Of a stretch of 42,438 nt of DNA, positions 7,578 to 14,938 are shown piece by piece. The position numbers and the translations under genes were made by a program. The DNA comes from CAZLKN01 sp964560135 (GTDB taxonomy: Bacteria; Actinomycetota; JAICYB01), in NCBI GenBank assembly GCA_964560135.1, contig CAZLKN010000027.1:1-42438 (forward strand), read 5' to 3'. The notes below the pieces were generated by a model. The model was not told the DNA's origin. It saw only the letters and a program-made list of their open reading frames with translations, and ran no database searches. Every line of letters starts with the position of its first letter. The first letter of the stretch is position 1.

Positions 7578-8660
7578 TTACAGGATGCGCAGGATCAGGG
7601 TGTCCGGCGGGACCGACGACTGATCCGGACAGAGCCGTCGCCGGCGCTGGAGGCCGTCGTAGCCGTTGCTCTCCTGCCAGACCTCGATCGGCCCCCGGTG
7701 GTACAGGTACAGGTCGCCGATCTCGATCGCCGGATCCCATGCCGGCGCGCACGGGGGCACGGGCGTGGGCGCGAGGGTCGGCGTGGGCATCGGTGTCGGC
7801 GTCGGCACCGGTGTGGGGGTGGGGACCGGTGTCGGCGTCGGCACCGGTGTGGGGGTGGGGACCGGGGTCGCCGTGGCGATCGGTGTCGCGGTGGGGACCG
7901 GGGTCGGGGTCGGTGTGGGTTCCACGGGACAGTACGGCGGCTCGCAGGGATAGATCACGTGGTTCTCGTTGGCCGTGGTGTCCTTGATCACGATCATCGT
8001 GACCCAGAGGCGGTAGTGGTCGGCGTCCGGGAACTCCTTCACCCAGCCGGCGGCTGCGGCCGTGTACCCATTGCCCGACTCGTCGAACAGGCAGTCGCGG
8101 GTGTTCCCCGAGCCCAGGATGCCGCCGATCAGCGGGTCGGAGGTGGAGTCGTCACGCCATGCCTCGTAGGCCTTCTCGACCACTTCGCTCTGGACGAACA
8201 CGCCGTTGGGGATGGGCGAGGTGCGGGCCACGTTCACGCAGTACACGTAGGGGGGCGCGCCGAAGCCGCCGTCCGGCGCGCCGTTGGGCTCCGGGGGATC
8301 CGGGGAGGCGCTCGTGACCTGGGCGGGGGTCACGTCGGGGTCCAGCGTGCCCGCCGCAGCCATCACCCCGGTATGGTCCCGGGCGACCTTGCGCAGGCCG
8401 TCCGGCTGGGGGCCGGGGCTGCACGGCGGGCCGTCGTTGGTGATGCAGCCGTGGAAGGCCAGGCCCCACGTCTCACCGTCGGGGTTGTCTCCGGACACCG
8501 GATGGTCGCGACCGCGGTTGGTCCAGGAGACCGTGAACTCCTCCATCCCCACGATGTTGTGGGTGACCTGGGCCCCCGCGGGTCCCTCCGGCAGCAGCGC
8601 CAGCACCAGTACGGCAGCTGCGGCGAGGCGCAGCACGGCGGACCGTTCACGTCGGTGCAT
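7578..8660 (-). CDS. Secreted protein with Thr-Pro-Val-Pro repeat linker
   Basis: The protein has 360 residues. A clear signal peptide (Arg-rich start, hydrophobic core to about residue 25, Ala-Gly-Ala cleavage region) predicts export. A unique N-terminal domain of about 230 residues has several Cys (His-Gly-Cys-Ile-Thr, Pro-Pro-Cys, Tyr-Cys-Val-Asn, Arg-Asp-Cys, Pro-Cys-Glu, Tyr-Cys) that could form disulfides. About 50 residues of Thr-Pro-Val-Pro repeats then act as a stiff linker to a short C-terminal segment. No family is recognised. ATG 8660 is preceded by GAGGGGA. The gene lies on the same strand as the polysaccharide operon but ahead of its own terminator, so co-regulation is possible but not shown. 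Confidence 0.75.
   Translation of the reverse strand: MHRRERSAVLRLAAAAVLVLALLPEGPAGAQVTHNIVGMEEFTVSWTNRGRDHPVSGDNPDGETWGLAFHGCITNDGPPCSPGPQPDGLRKVARDHTGVMAAAGTLDPDVTPAQVTSASPDPPEPNGAPDGGFGAPPYVYCVNVARTSPIPNGVFVQSEVVEKAYEAWRDDSTSDPLIGGILGSGNTRDCLFDESGNGYTAAAAGWVKEFPDADHYRLWVTMIVIKDTTANENHVIYPCEPPYCPVEPTPTPTPVPTATPIATATPVPTPTPVPTPTPVPTPTPVPTPTPMPTPTLAPTPVPPCAPAWDPAIEIGDLYLYHRGPIEVWQESNGYDGLQRRRRLCPDQSSVPPDTLILRIL
7792..7863. repeat. Two exact tandem 36-bp repeats (Thr-Pro linker)
   Basis: The 36-bp unit at 7792-7827 is repeated without mismatch at 7828-7863. It sits inside a longer degenerate run (about 7765-7920) coding for Thr-Pro-Val-Pro. Such arrays change length by slippage in steps of 12 residues. 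Confidence 0.85.
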
Positions 8661-8743
8661 CGCGTGTCCGTCCCCTCGTCGAGTCCCGCGTCGTCTCCAC
8701 CCCCCATCTTCGGTGTCGGAGCGCGGGTTCCTGCGCGCCGGGG

Positions 8744-8749
8744 TATCGT
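8744..8749 (+). promoter_or_regulatory. -10-like TATCGT before the Sua5 gene
   Basis: The hexamer is 9 nt before the GTG start, so the transcript would begin at or within a few bases of the start codon. The 98 bp between this gene and the divergent secreted-protein gene hold no other clear signal. Confidence 0.35.
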
Positions 8750-8758
8750 TGCGGCGCT

Positions 8759-9748
8759 GTGACGGCCGACGAGATCCAGCGAGCGGTACGGGTTCTGGCG
8801 TCCGGGGGACTGGTCGCCTTCCCGACAGAGACCGTCTATGGCCTCGGCGCCGATGCCGGCAACGAGGCGGCGGTGGCCGGGATCTTCGCGGCGAAGGGCC
8901 GTCCACGGGGCCATCCCCTGATCGTCCATCTCGCGTCGGCCGAGGCCCTGGAGGGGTGGACGGCAGGGGTGCCGGACCCGGTGCGGCTGCTCGCCGAACG
9001 GTTCTGGCCCGGCCCCCTGACCCTGATCCTGCAGCGCTCGCCGCGGGTCGCCGATGCGGTGACCGGGGGCCGGCCGACGGTCGGGATCCGTGTCCCCGAC
9101 CATCCGGTGGCTCTGGCGCTGCTGGACGCCTTCGGGGGCGGGGTCGCCGCCCCGTCGGCGAACCGCTTCGGCTCGGTGAGCCCCACGACCGCGGAGCACG
9201 TCCGCCGGGACCTCGGCGACGCCGTGGACATCGTCCTGGACGGCGGGCCGTGCCGGGTGGGGGTCGAGTCGACCATCCTCGACCTCACGGGTGAGGCGCC
9301 GGCGATCCTGCGTCCCGGAGGAGTGACCCGCGAGGAGTTGGAGGAGGCGCTCGGCCGTCCGGTCGGCGAGCGGGCTGCGGGCGGACCGGCGGCTCCGGGC
9401 AGGCTCCCGTCCCACTACGCTCCGCGGGCGCGGGTGGTGGTGGTCCCGCCCGCGCGCGTACCCGGCAGCGTGGCCGAAGAACTGAAGGCCGGGCATCGCG
9501 TGGGGATTCTCGGCGTCGCTCGGCCCCCGGGAGTACCACCGGAGGTAGATCTTCTGGTACTGCCCGCCGACCCCGAGGCCGCGGCGCGGGACCTGTACGT
9601 CTGCCTGCGGGAGGCCGACCGTCGCAGCCTCGACGTGGTGGTCGTCTCCACGCCGTCCGAGGTGGGACTGGGTCACGCGGTCGCCGACCGCTTGCGCAAG
9701 GCCGCCGGCCCGCGTGCGGAGAGCGGCGACACCCCGGAGGGGCCCTAG
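8759..9748 (+). CDS. L-threonylcarbamoyladenylate synthase (Sua5/TsaC with Sua5 domain)
   Basis: The protein has 329 residues. The YrdC-type domain occupies about 1-200, with GGLVAFPTETVYGLGADA, the Lys-Gly-Arg-Pro substrate loop, WPGPLTLIL, VGIRVPDHP and APSANRFGSVSPT all present. The C-terminal Sua5 extension follows, beginning Arg-Leu-Pro-Ser-His-Tyr-Ala-Pro-Arg-Ala, and is of normal length for Sua5. The enzyme makes threonylcarbamoyl-AMP from Thr, bicarbonate and ATP for the t6A37 modification of ANN-decoding tRNAs. The start is GTG at 8759, with no Shine-Dalgarno but a -10-like hexamer just upstream. Confidence 0.95.
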   Translation: MTADEIQRAVRVLASGGLVAFPTETVYGLGADAGNEAAVAGIFAAKGRPRGHPLIVHLASAEALEGWTAGVPDPVRLLAERFWPGPLTLILQRSPRVADAVTGGRPTVGIRVPDHPVALALLDAFGGGVAAPSANRFGSVSPTTAEHVRRDLGDAVDIVLDGGPCRVGVESTILDLTGEAPAILRPGGVTREELEEALGRPVGERAAGGPAAPGRLPSHYAPRARVVVVPPARVPGSVAEELKAGHRVGILGVARPPGVPPEVDLLVLPADPEAAARDLYVCLREADRRSLDVVVVSTPSEVGLGHAVADRLRKAAGPRAESGDTPEGP

Positions 9749-9816
9749 GCGCGCCGCCACGCTACGGATTTGGTTTACTACCCCGCATCGGGGGAAGATG
9801 TCTGTTCGCGGGCAGC

Positions 9817-10686
9817 GTGCCGCTGCCGACCTTCGAGGAGGTTGCCGCCATCGACCGACGTCGCTTCCTTCGCCTGTTCGGCGGCCTCGCCGCCGGCGGT
9901 GCGGGCATCGCCGCCGGGACGGGTCTCCGTCCCCGGCCGGGCATCGAGGACGATCCCGACGACGAGGGCCGCCACGACGCCACCGTCCGAGCCGCTGCGG
10001 CGTTCGGGATCCGGCGGTTCGTGTGGTCCGGGGACACCAGCGAGCCCTTCGTCGCCCTCACCTTCGACGACGGGCCCTACCCGGACTTCACCGACCGCAC
10101 GCTGGAGATCCTCGACCGCTACGGCATCAAAGCCACGTTCAACCTGATGGGCGTGAACGCGGCCACCTATCCGGATCTCGTGGCGACCACCGTCGCCCGT
10201 GGGCACGAGATCGGGAACCACACCTTCTCCCACGTGCGTCTCCCCAGGCAGACGATGGAGGACACGGGCTTCGAGATCGCCCGTGGCAAGGAGGTCATCG
10301 AGGCGGTGGCCGGGGTGCGGGCGCGCTTCTTCCGTCCGCCCTGGGGCCAGCTCACCGGCGCCGCCGCCCGGCACGCCGCGGAGGCGGGCCACGACGTGCT
10401 CCTGTGGTCGGTGACGCGCCGGGTCCCGGGGGTGGGCACGCCGATGGAGGTCGTCGACAACCTCGTCGGGCAGCTCCATCCGGGCGCGATCGTCCTGCTC
10501 CACGACGGGTTCATCCCCGGCAGCTTCGACATCATGAACGAAGACAAAGAGATCATGCTGCGCCGGCGGCAGGTCGAGCTCGCGGCGCTCGGCCCGTTCA
10601 TCGAGAAGGCCATGGAGCAGGGCTTCCGGTTCGCCACCGTCTCGGAGATCGTGGACGGTGACGACCCCGCCACCGGACGGGCCTGA
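9817..10686 (+). CDS. Tat-exported polysaccharide deacetylase (NodB/CE4 type)
   Basis: Length is 289 residues from GTG 9817. The N-terminus contains Asp-Arg-Arg-Arg-Phe-Leu-Arg-Leu-Phe-Gly-Gly, a twin-arginine signal, followed by an Ala/Gly-rich hydrophobic stretch. The CE4 catalytic domain shows all motifs: Thr-Phe-Asp-Asp-Gly-Pro, HEIGNHTFSH (metal-binding His pair), Phe-Phe-Arg-Pro-Pro-Trp-Gly, Leu-Leu-Trp-Ser and Val-Leu-Leu-His-Asp-Gly. It should remove N-acetyl groups from peptidoglycan or another extracellular amino-sugar polymer. The start is doubtful: GTG 9817 leaves an unusual acidic extension before the Arg pair, and the only good ribosome site (GAGGAGG, 9835-9841) points to an ATC codon at 9850. 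The downstream membrane acyltransferase follows at once and is probably co-transcribed. Confidence 0.9.
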   Translation: MPLPTFEEVAAIDRRRFLRLFGGLAAGGAGIAAGTGLRPRPGIEDDPDDEGRHDATVRAAAAFGIRRFVWSGDTSEPFVALTFDDGPYPDFTDRTLEILDRYGIKATFNLMGVNAATYPDLVATTVARGHEIGNHTFSHVRLPRQTMEDTGFEIARGKEVIEAVAGVRARFFRPPWGQLTGAAARHAAEAGHDVLLWSVTRRVPGVGTPMEVVDNLVGQLHPGAIVLLHDGFIPGSFDIMNEDKEIMLRRRQVELAALGPFIEKAMEQGFRFATVSEIVDGDDPATGRA

Positions 10687-10690
10687 GCCG

Positions 10691-11749
10691 ATGCGGTCTA
10701 CGGAGCGACTCCACCCCGCTCCGGCGTCCGGGGGGCCGCTCGGGCGTCGCATCGCCTCCCTGGACGCGGTCCGCGGCTTCGCGATCGTCGTGATGTTCAT
10801 CGTCGCCAACCCCGGGACCGTCCGCGACATGCCAGCGCAGCTCAAGCACCACGCGGGGGCCTCCGGCTACACCTTCGCCGACTCGATCTTCCCGCTGTTC
10901 CTGTTCGCGGTGGGCACCGCGCTCCTGTTCTCGACGAAGCGCGACGACGCCCGGCAGGTGGTGCGTCGCGTCGCGATCCTGTTCGCACTCGGCGCGGCGC
11001 TGTCTTCGATGCGCGCGGGCGCGCTCGTCATCTCGTGGGGGGTCCTGCAGCGGATCGCGGTCGCCTACCTGCTGGCGTGGCTGATCCTGCGGGGATCGCC
11101 GCGGCGGTGGTTCGCGATCAGCGCCGGGATCGTCGCGGCGGCGATGCTGCTCTTCGTCGCGCTGCCCACCGACGAGGCCGGGGGGTTCTGGTCGCTGGGC
11201 GCGGGGATGGTCGACGCCGGCGGCGTCCGCGTCGGCTTCTCGATGCTGGCGACCGTGGGGACCCTGCTCGCCGCCGTGCACGTGGTCGGGGGTGCGGTCG
11301 CCGGCCGGTACCTGAAGGAGCGGGGCGGGGACCCCGCGGTGCTCCTGCCCCTGACGGGCTGGGCCGTGGGGTGCGTCGGCGTCGGACTCGTGCTGGGGGC
11401 GTTCGTCCCCGTCACCCAACGTCTCTGGACGCCGTCGTTCACGGTGCTCTCCCTCGGGACGGCCTTCGCCTACCTCGCCGTGATGCACGCGGTGACCCTG
11501 ATGCCCGGCACCCGTCCGCTCACCTGGGTACTGATCGTCCCGGGTGCGAATGCGATCGCCGCCTACGTGGCCTCGTTCGGGATGCGCGACCTCCTGCTCC
11601 AGGACCACCTCCGCCCCCTCGTCGTCCCCGGTCTCGACACGGCCGGGGGCCCGGTGTTCGCCGCCGTGACCTACGCCTTGTTGATCGCGCTCGGCTGGTG
11701 GCTGTTCTGCCTAGTGCTCTACCGGCGAGAGATCTTCCTGCGCATCTGA
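10691..11749 (+). CDS. COG4299 (NagX/HGSNAT-like) membrane acyltransferase
   Basis: The protein has 352 residues with about ten hydrophobic segments. The N-terminus carries RIASLDAVRGFAIVVMFIVANP, the Leu-Asp-x-x-Arg-Gly signature of the YeiB/COG4299 superfamily, which includes heparan-alpha-glucosaminide N-acetyltransferase. Members move acetyl groups across the membrane onto sugars, and the substrate here is unknown. It starts 4 nt after the deacetylase stop, so a matched deacetylation and acetylation pair acting on one glycan is plausible. A GTG at 10658 with GGAGA 9 nt upstream is a serious alternative start, overlapping the deacetylase by 29 nt. The 3' end overlaps the convergent ATPase gene by 39 bp. 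Confidence 0.8.
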   Translation: MRSTERLHPAPASGGPLGRRIASLDAVRGFAIVVMFIVANPGTVRDMPAQLKHHAGASGYTFADSIFPLFLFAVGTALLFSTKRDDARQVVRRVAILFALGAALSSMRAGALVISWGVLQRIAVAYLLAWLILRGSPRRWFAISAGIVAAAMLLFVALPTDEAGGFWSLGAGMVDAGGVRVGFSMLATVGTLLAAVHVVGGAVAGRYLKERGGDPAVLLPLTGWAVGCVGVGLVLGAFVPVTQRLWTPSFTVLSLGTAFAYLAVMHAVTLMPGTRPLTWVLIVPGANAIAAYVASFGMRDLLLQDHLRPLVVPGLDTAGGPVFAAVTYALLIALGWWLFCLVLYRREIFLRI

Positions 11750-13699
11750 ACGCCGCGGCGGGCCGGGACTGGCGTGCTTCGGGCCCCGGAGCAGCCGGGC
11801 GGAGTTCCCGAGGATGGCCATGTCGGGCAGGCTCTGGGCTGCGGCGGCGGCCACCGGCGGGAGGATGCCCAGGGCCGCGAGGGTCACGCCCGTGGCGTTG
11901 TAGAGGGCGGTGAACCACAGGTTCTGCCGGATCGTCCGCGCGGCGCGGCGTCCGAGGTCGATCGCAGCCGGGACGAGATCCCAGTCCTCGCGGGCGAGCC
12001 CGAGGTCGGCGGCCTCGAGCGCGGCGTCGGTGCCCACGATGCCCATGGCCGCGCCGACGTCCGCCTGGGCCAGTGCCGGCGCGTCGTTGATGCCGTCGCC
12101 GACCATCAGGACCACCCGTCCGTCGTGTTGCAGTTCCCGGACGATCGTGATCTTGTCCTCCGGGAGCAGACCCGCGCGCCATTCGATCCCGAGCGGAGCG
12201 GCGATCGCCGCCGCGGCCTGCTCGTTGTCGCCGGTGAGCATCAGGACCCTGCCGATCCCCATCCGCCGCAGGCGCCCGATCGCCGCTGCGGCGTCGGCCC
12301 GGGGTTCGTCGGCGACGGCGACCGTTCCCACGACGGTGGTACCGACGGCGACGTAGGAGACGGTCCGGCCGGTCTGCTCGAGGAGTGCCGCGGTGGCCTC
12401 CGCCTCCGGGTCCGGGGGTATGGCCTGCTCGGCGAGCAGGGTCCGGTTCCCGACGGCCACCGCGTGGCCGTCCACGGTGGCCACCACGCCGCGTCCGGGC
12501 CGGACGGCGAAGCTCGTGGCCTCCGCCACCCGCAGTCCACGGGTGTGTGCGGCGGCCACGAGAGCACGCGCCACCGGGTGCTCACTGGGGGCCTCGGCGG
12601 CGGCGGCGAGGGCCAGGACGTCGTCGCTCGTCGCGCCCCGGAGTGGTACGACGTCGGTCACCGCGATCCGCGCGTGGGTGAGGGTCCCGGTCTTGTCGAC
12701 GACCACGGTGTCCACACGTGCGAGGCGCTCGAGGGTCAGCCCGCCCTTCACGATGAGGCCGCGGCGGGCGGCGGCCCCGGCGCTGGCGACGACGACCACG
12801 GGTGTGGCGATGACGATCGCGCATGCGCAGGCCACCACCATCACCGCGACGCCGCGCAGCACCTCGCCGGTGAGCAGCACCGTCGCGGCGGCCACGGCGA
12901 GCACGACCGGGATGTAATAGGTGGCGAAGCGGTCGGCGAAGCGCTGCACCGGCGCCCGCCGGGTCTGCGCCTCCTCGACGAGATGCAGGATGCGTCCGAA
13001 GGTGGTGTCCTCGCCCGTCCGCAGGGCGCGGACGACCAGAGCCCCGGCCTGGCAGACGGTGGCTGCGTACACCCGGTCGCCGGAGGCCTTGTCGACGGGG
13101 ATGCTCTCCCCGGTGATCGCCGCCTCGTCCACGGGAGCGGTTCCGTCCCAGACTTCGCCGTCGACGGGGATCCGCTCCCCGGGCCTGATCACCACGAGGT
13201 CACCCGGACGGACGTCGTCCACCGGCACCTCGACCTCGTCGGCGCCCCGCCGTACCCGTGCGACCGTGGGGGCGAGGCCGGCGAGGTCGCGGATCGCCTG
13301 GTGGGAACGGCGGTTGGTGTGGGCTTCCAGCGTCTCCGCGAAGCGCATGAAGAAGACGATCAGGACCGCCGTCCGCCACTCGCCGACGACCCCGGCCGCG
13401 ACCACTCCAAGGGTCATGAGGGTGTGGCCGGTCACCCGGCGTTCCCATGCCGCCCGGCCCACCTGCATGAACACCGGCCACCCACCAGCCACCACCGCCA
13501 CGGCCGCCAGCCACCACGGCACCGCATCCAGGGCGGCGTCCAGGATGCCGAGCCATTCCGCCACCGCCGCGCCTGCCACGATCGCGGCGACGGCCACGAG
13601 CAAGCCCGTACCCACCCCGCGGTGCAGCCGGGAACCCGACCGCGGCGCGGGCGCGCAGCAGTCGTCGCACGAACTCGTGAGTGGGGGCTGTTCGTCCAT
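11711..13699 (-). CDS. Heavy-metal P1B-type ATPase, CAC variant
   Basis: The protein has 662 residues. A short Cys-rich N-terminus (Ser-Ser-Cys-Asp-Asp-Cys-Cys) replaces a full metal-binding domain. Recognisable parts are the actuator Ile-Thr-Gly-Glu-Ser, the phosphorylation motif DKTGTLT (Asp335), the Glu-His-Pro nucleotide-site dipeptide, the Gly-Arg-Gly-Val loop and GDGINDAPAL. The membrane metal motif, normally Cys-Pro-Cys, reads Cys291-Ala-Cys293 followed by AIVIATPV. It exports a heavy metal, probably Zn/Cd/Pb-like or another soft ion, but the changed motif makes specificity uncertain. ATG 13699 is preferred over 13744 because TACCCT lies 7 nt before it, as in other leaderless genes here, and the protein then begins right at the Cys cluster. 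Confidence 0.9.
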   Translation of the reverse strand: MDEQPPLTSSCDDCCAPAPRSGSRLHRGVGTGLLVAVAAIVAGAAVAEWLGILDAALDAVPWWLAAVAVVAGGWPVFMQVGRAAWERRVTGHTLMTLGVVAAGVVGEWRTAVLIVFFMRFAETLEAHTNRRSHQAIRDLAGLAPTVARVRRGADEVEVPVDDVRPGDLVVIRPGERIPVDGEVWDGTAPVDEAAITGESIPVDKASGDRVYAATVCQAGALVVRALRTGEDTTFGRILHLVEEAQTRRAPVQRFADRFATYYIPVVLAVAAATVLLTGEVLRGVAVMVVACACAIVIATPVVVVASAGAAARRGLIVKGGLTLERLARVDTVVVDKTGTLTHARIAVTDVVPLRGATSDDVLALAAAAEAPSEHPVARALVAAAHTRGLRVAEATSFAVRPGRGVVATVDGHAVAVGNRTLLAEQAIPPDPEAEATAALLEQTGRTVSYVAVGTTVVGTVAVADEPRADAAAAIGRLRRMGIGRVLMLTGDNEQAAAAIAAPLGIEWRAGLLPEDKITIVRELQHDGRVVLMVGDGINDAPALAQADVGAAMGIVGTDAALEAADLGLAREDWDLVPAAIDLGRRAARTIRQNLWFTALYNATGVTLAALGILPPVAAAAAQSLPDMAILGNSARLLRGPKHASPGPPRRSDAQEDLSPVEH

Positions 13700-13771
13700 C
13701 ACCACGAGGGTACCGGCCACTGGCCCGGCCGAGGCCGCGGACATGACGGCGGAGGACTGAAGCGGGTAGGG

Positions 13772-14182
13772 ATGATGGTCGTGGGAGGTGGACGGTACCT
13801 GGCGGTGTTCGTCGGCGGTGCGCTGGGATCGCTGGCGCGCTGGGGCATCGCGGTGTTCCTGGCCCCGGCGGTTCCCGCCTTCCCCTGGCAGACGTTCGCC
13901 GTCAACGTTACGGGGGCGTTCGGCCTGGCCGCCCTGGGGGCCGTGGCGGTGGCCGGGGCCCTCCGGGCCGGATACCTCAGGCCGCTCGTCGGGGTCGGGT
14001 TCTTCGGTGCGTACACGACGTTCTCGATCATGGCCTTCGAGGGCGTGCGGCTCATCGAGGTCGGGTTGCCGGGCACGGCGCTGGCGTACTGGATCCTCAC
14101 GCTCGTCGTCGGCTGCACCGCCGGTGTCCTCGGCGTGTGGACGGGCCGTCTCTGGGCCCGGAGAGGAGGGATCGTCGGATGA
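13772..14182 (+). CDS. crcB: Fluoride exporter CrcB/Fluc, subunit 1
   Basis: The protein has 136 residues and four membrane segments. The family hallmarks are visible: Gly-Gly-Ala-Leu-Gly-Ser-Leu-Ala-Arg-Trp in helix 1, Pro-Trp-Gln-Thr-Phe-Ala-Val-Asn-Val-Thr-Gly-Ala-Phe in helix 2 (pore Asn) and GVGFFGAYTTFSIMAFE in helix 3 (the broken helix with the Phe box and Na+ site). Dual-topology Fluc channels pass F- out of the cell. This one is paired with a second copy 350 bp away, suggesting an obligate heterodimer. ATG 13772 is followed by a second ATG at 13775, and GGGTAGGG lies immediately upstream. I see no fluoride riboswitch in the short space before it. Its stop overlaps the DUF190 start (ATGA). 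Confidence 0.92.
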   Translation: MMVVGGGRYLAVFVGGALGSLARWGIAVFLAPAVPAFPWQTFAVNVTGAFGLAALGAVAVAGALRAGYLRPLVGVGFFGAYTTFSIMAFEGVRLIEVGLPGTALAYWILTLVVGCTAGVLGVWTGRLWARRGGIVG

Positions 14183-14523
14183 AGCTCGAGGGTGAAGGGA
14201 AACTCCTGCGCATCTTCATTGGCGAGTCGGACCATTGGCAGGACGGCCCGCTGTACGAAGCGATCGTGCGCCGCGCGCGGGAACGGGGACTGGCGGGGGC
14301 CACCGTCCTGCGCGGCATCGAGGGCTTCGGCGCGAGTTCCCGTCTGCACACCGCCCGGATCCTCCGGCTGTCGGAGGACCTGCCGGTGGTGATCGAGATC
14401 GTCGACTCAGTGGAGAAGATCAACACGTTCTTGGACGACATCGACGAAATGATCACCGAGGGTCTCGTGACCTCGGAGCGGGTGGACGTCCGCATGTACC
14501 GTGCCCGGGAGGAGAACCGTTGA
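14179..14523 (+). CDS. DUF190 protein of the fluoride operon
   Basis: This is a 114-residue soluble alpha/beta protein. The opening LLRIFIGESDHWQDGPLYEA, the central Ala-Gly-Ala-Thr-Val-Leu-Arg-Gly-Ile-Glu-Gly-Phe-Gly and the end strand Val-Arg-Met-Tyr-Arg are diagnostic of DUF190, a PII-like ferredoxin-fold family commonly found beside crcB. No function is established. A regulatory or accessory role in fluoride export follows only from this context. It overlaps crcB1 by ATGA at its start and the second crcB by TTGA at its end, so all three products should be made in step. Confidence 0.9.
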   Translation: MKLEGEGKLLRIFIGESDHWQDGPLYEAIVRRARERGLAGATVLRGIEGFGASSRLHTARILRLSEDLPVVIEIVDSVEKINTFLDDIDEMITEGLVTSERVDVRMYRAREENR

Positions 14524-14897
14524 TCAGCGTCCTGGCTGTCGGGATAGGAGGCGGGGCCGGTGCGGTGGCCCGGTACGCCGTGGAGGGCGTTGTCGCCTCC
14601 CGGCAACGGGGCGTCTTCCCACTGTCCACGCTCGTCGTGAACGTGAGCGGCAGTACCGCACTGGGCGCGTTGCTCGGACTCTGGGGAACCGGGACCGTCC
14701 CGGCCGCGGTGTGGACGTGGGTCGTGGCCGGATTCTTCGGCGGGTTCACGACGTTCTCGACCTTCGTCTACGAGACGCTGCAACTCGCCGAGGCCGGCGC
14801 CCGCCGCCACGTGGTCTGGAACCTTGCCCTCTCGGGACCGGTGTCCTTCGCGGGGGCCGCCGGAGGGTATGCCCTCACCCGCCTCCTCACAGGCTGA
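14520..14897 (+). CDS. crcB: Fluoride exporter CrcB/Fluc, subunit 2
   Basis: The protein has 125 residues and four membrane segments. It shares the family motifs with subunit 1 but is clearly diverged: Gly-Gly-Gly-Ala-Gly-Ala-Val-Ala-Arg-Tyr, Ser-Thr-Leu-Val-Val-Asn-Val-Ser-Gly-Ser and GFFGGFTTFSTFVYE. Tandem crcB genes usually encode two oppositely inserted halves of a heterodimeric channel. It starts with TTG at 14520, overlapping the DUF190 stop, with a strong GGGAGGAG 6 nt upstream. No ATG is available in frame, so the rare start is well supported. Confidence 0.92.
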   Translation: MISVLAVGIGGGAGAVARYAVEGVVASRQRGVFPLSTLVVNVSGSTALGALLGLWGTGTVPAAVWTWVVAGFFGGFTTFSTFVYETLQLAEAGARRHVVWNLALSGPVSFAGAAGGYALTRLLTG

Positions 14898-14921
14898 CCT
14901 GTCACCACCTCCCCTTACAAT
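14894..14921 (+). promoter_or_regulatory. Promoter of the HNH gene (CTGACC, 16 nt, TACAAT)
   Basis: The -35-like CTGACC at 14894-14899 overlaps the crcB stop codon. The -10 TACAAT is at 14916-14921, giving a transcript with a leader of about 10 nt that includes the AGAGG ribosome site before ATG 14939. Confidence 0.55.
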
Positions 14922-14938
14922 GGGAACAGAGGTTCGTC

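Noticed and set aside
7765..7920. CRISPR-like direct repeats
   Set aside because: Repeats are contiguous without spacers and encode an in-frame Thr-Pro linker.
11774..13771. Very long plus-strand frame leading into crcB
   Set aside because: Everything before 13772 is antisense to the P-type ATPase; only the CrcB part has family motifs.
13700..13771. Fluoride riboswitch before the crcB operon
   Set aside because: No match to the conserved pseudoknot pattern is visible and the spacer to the divergent ATPase gene is only 72 bp.
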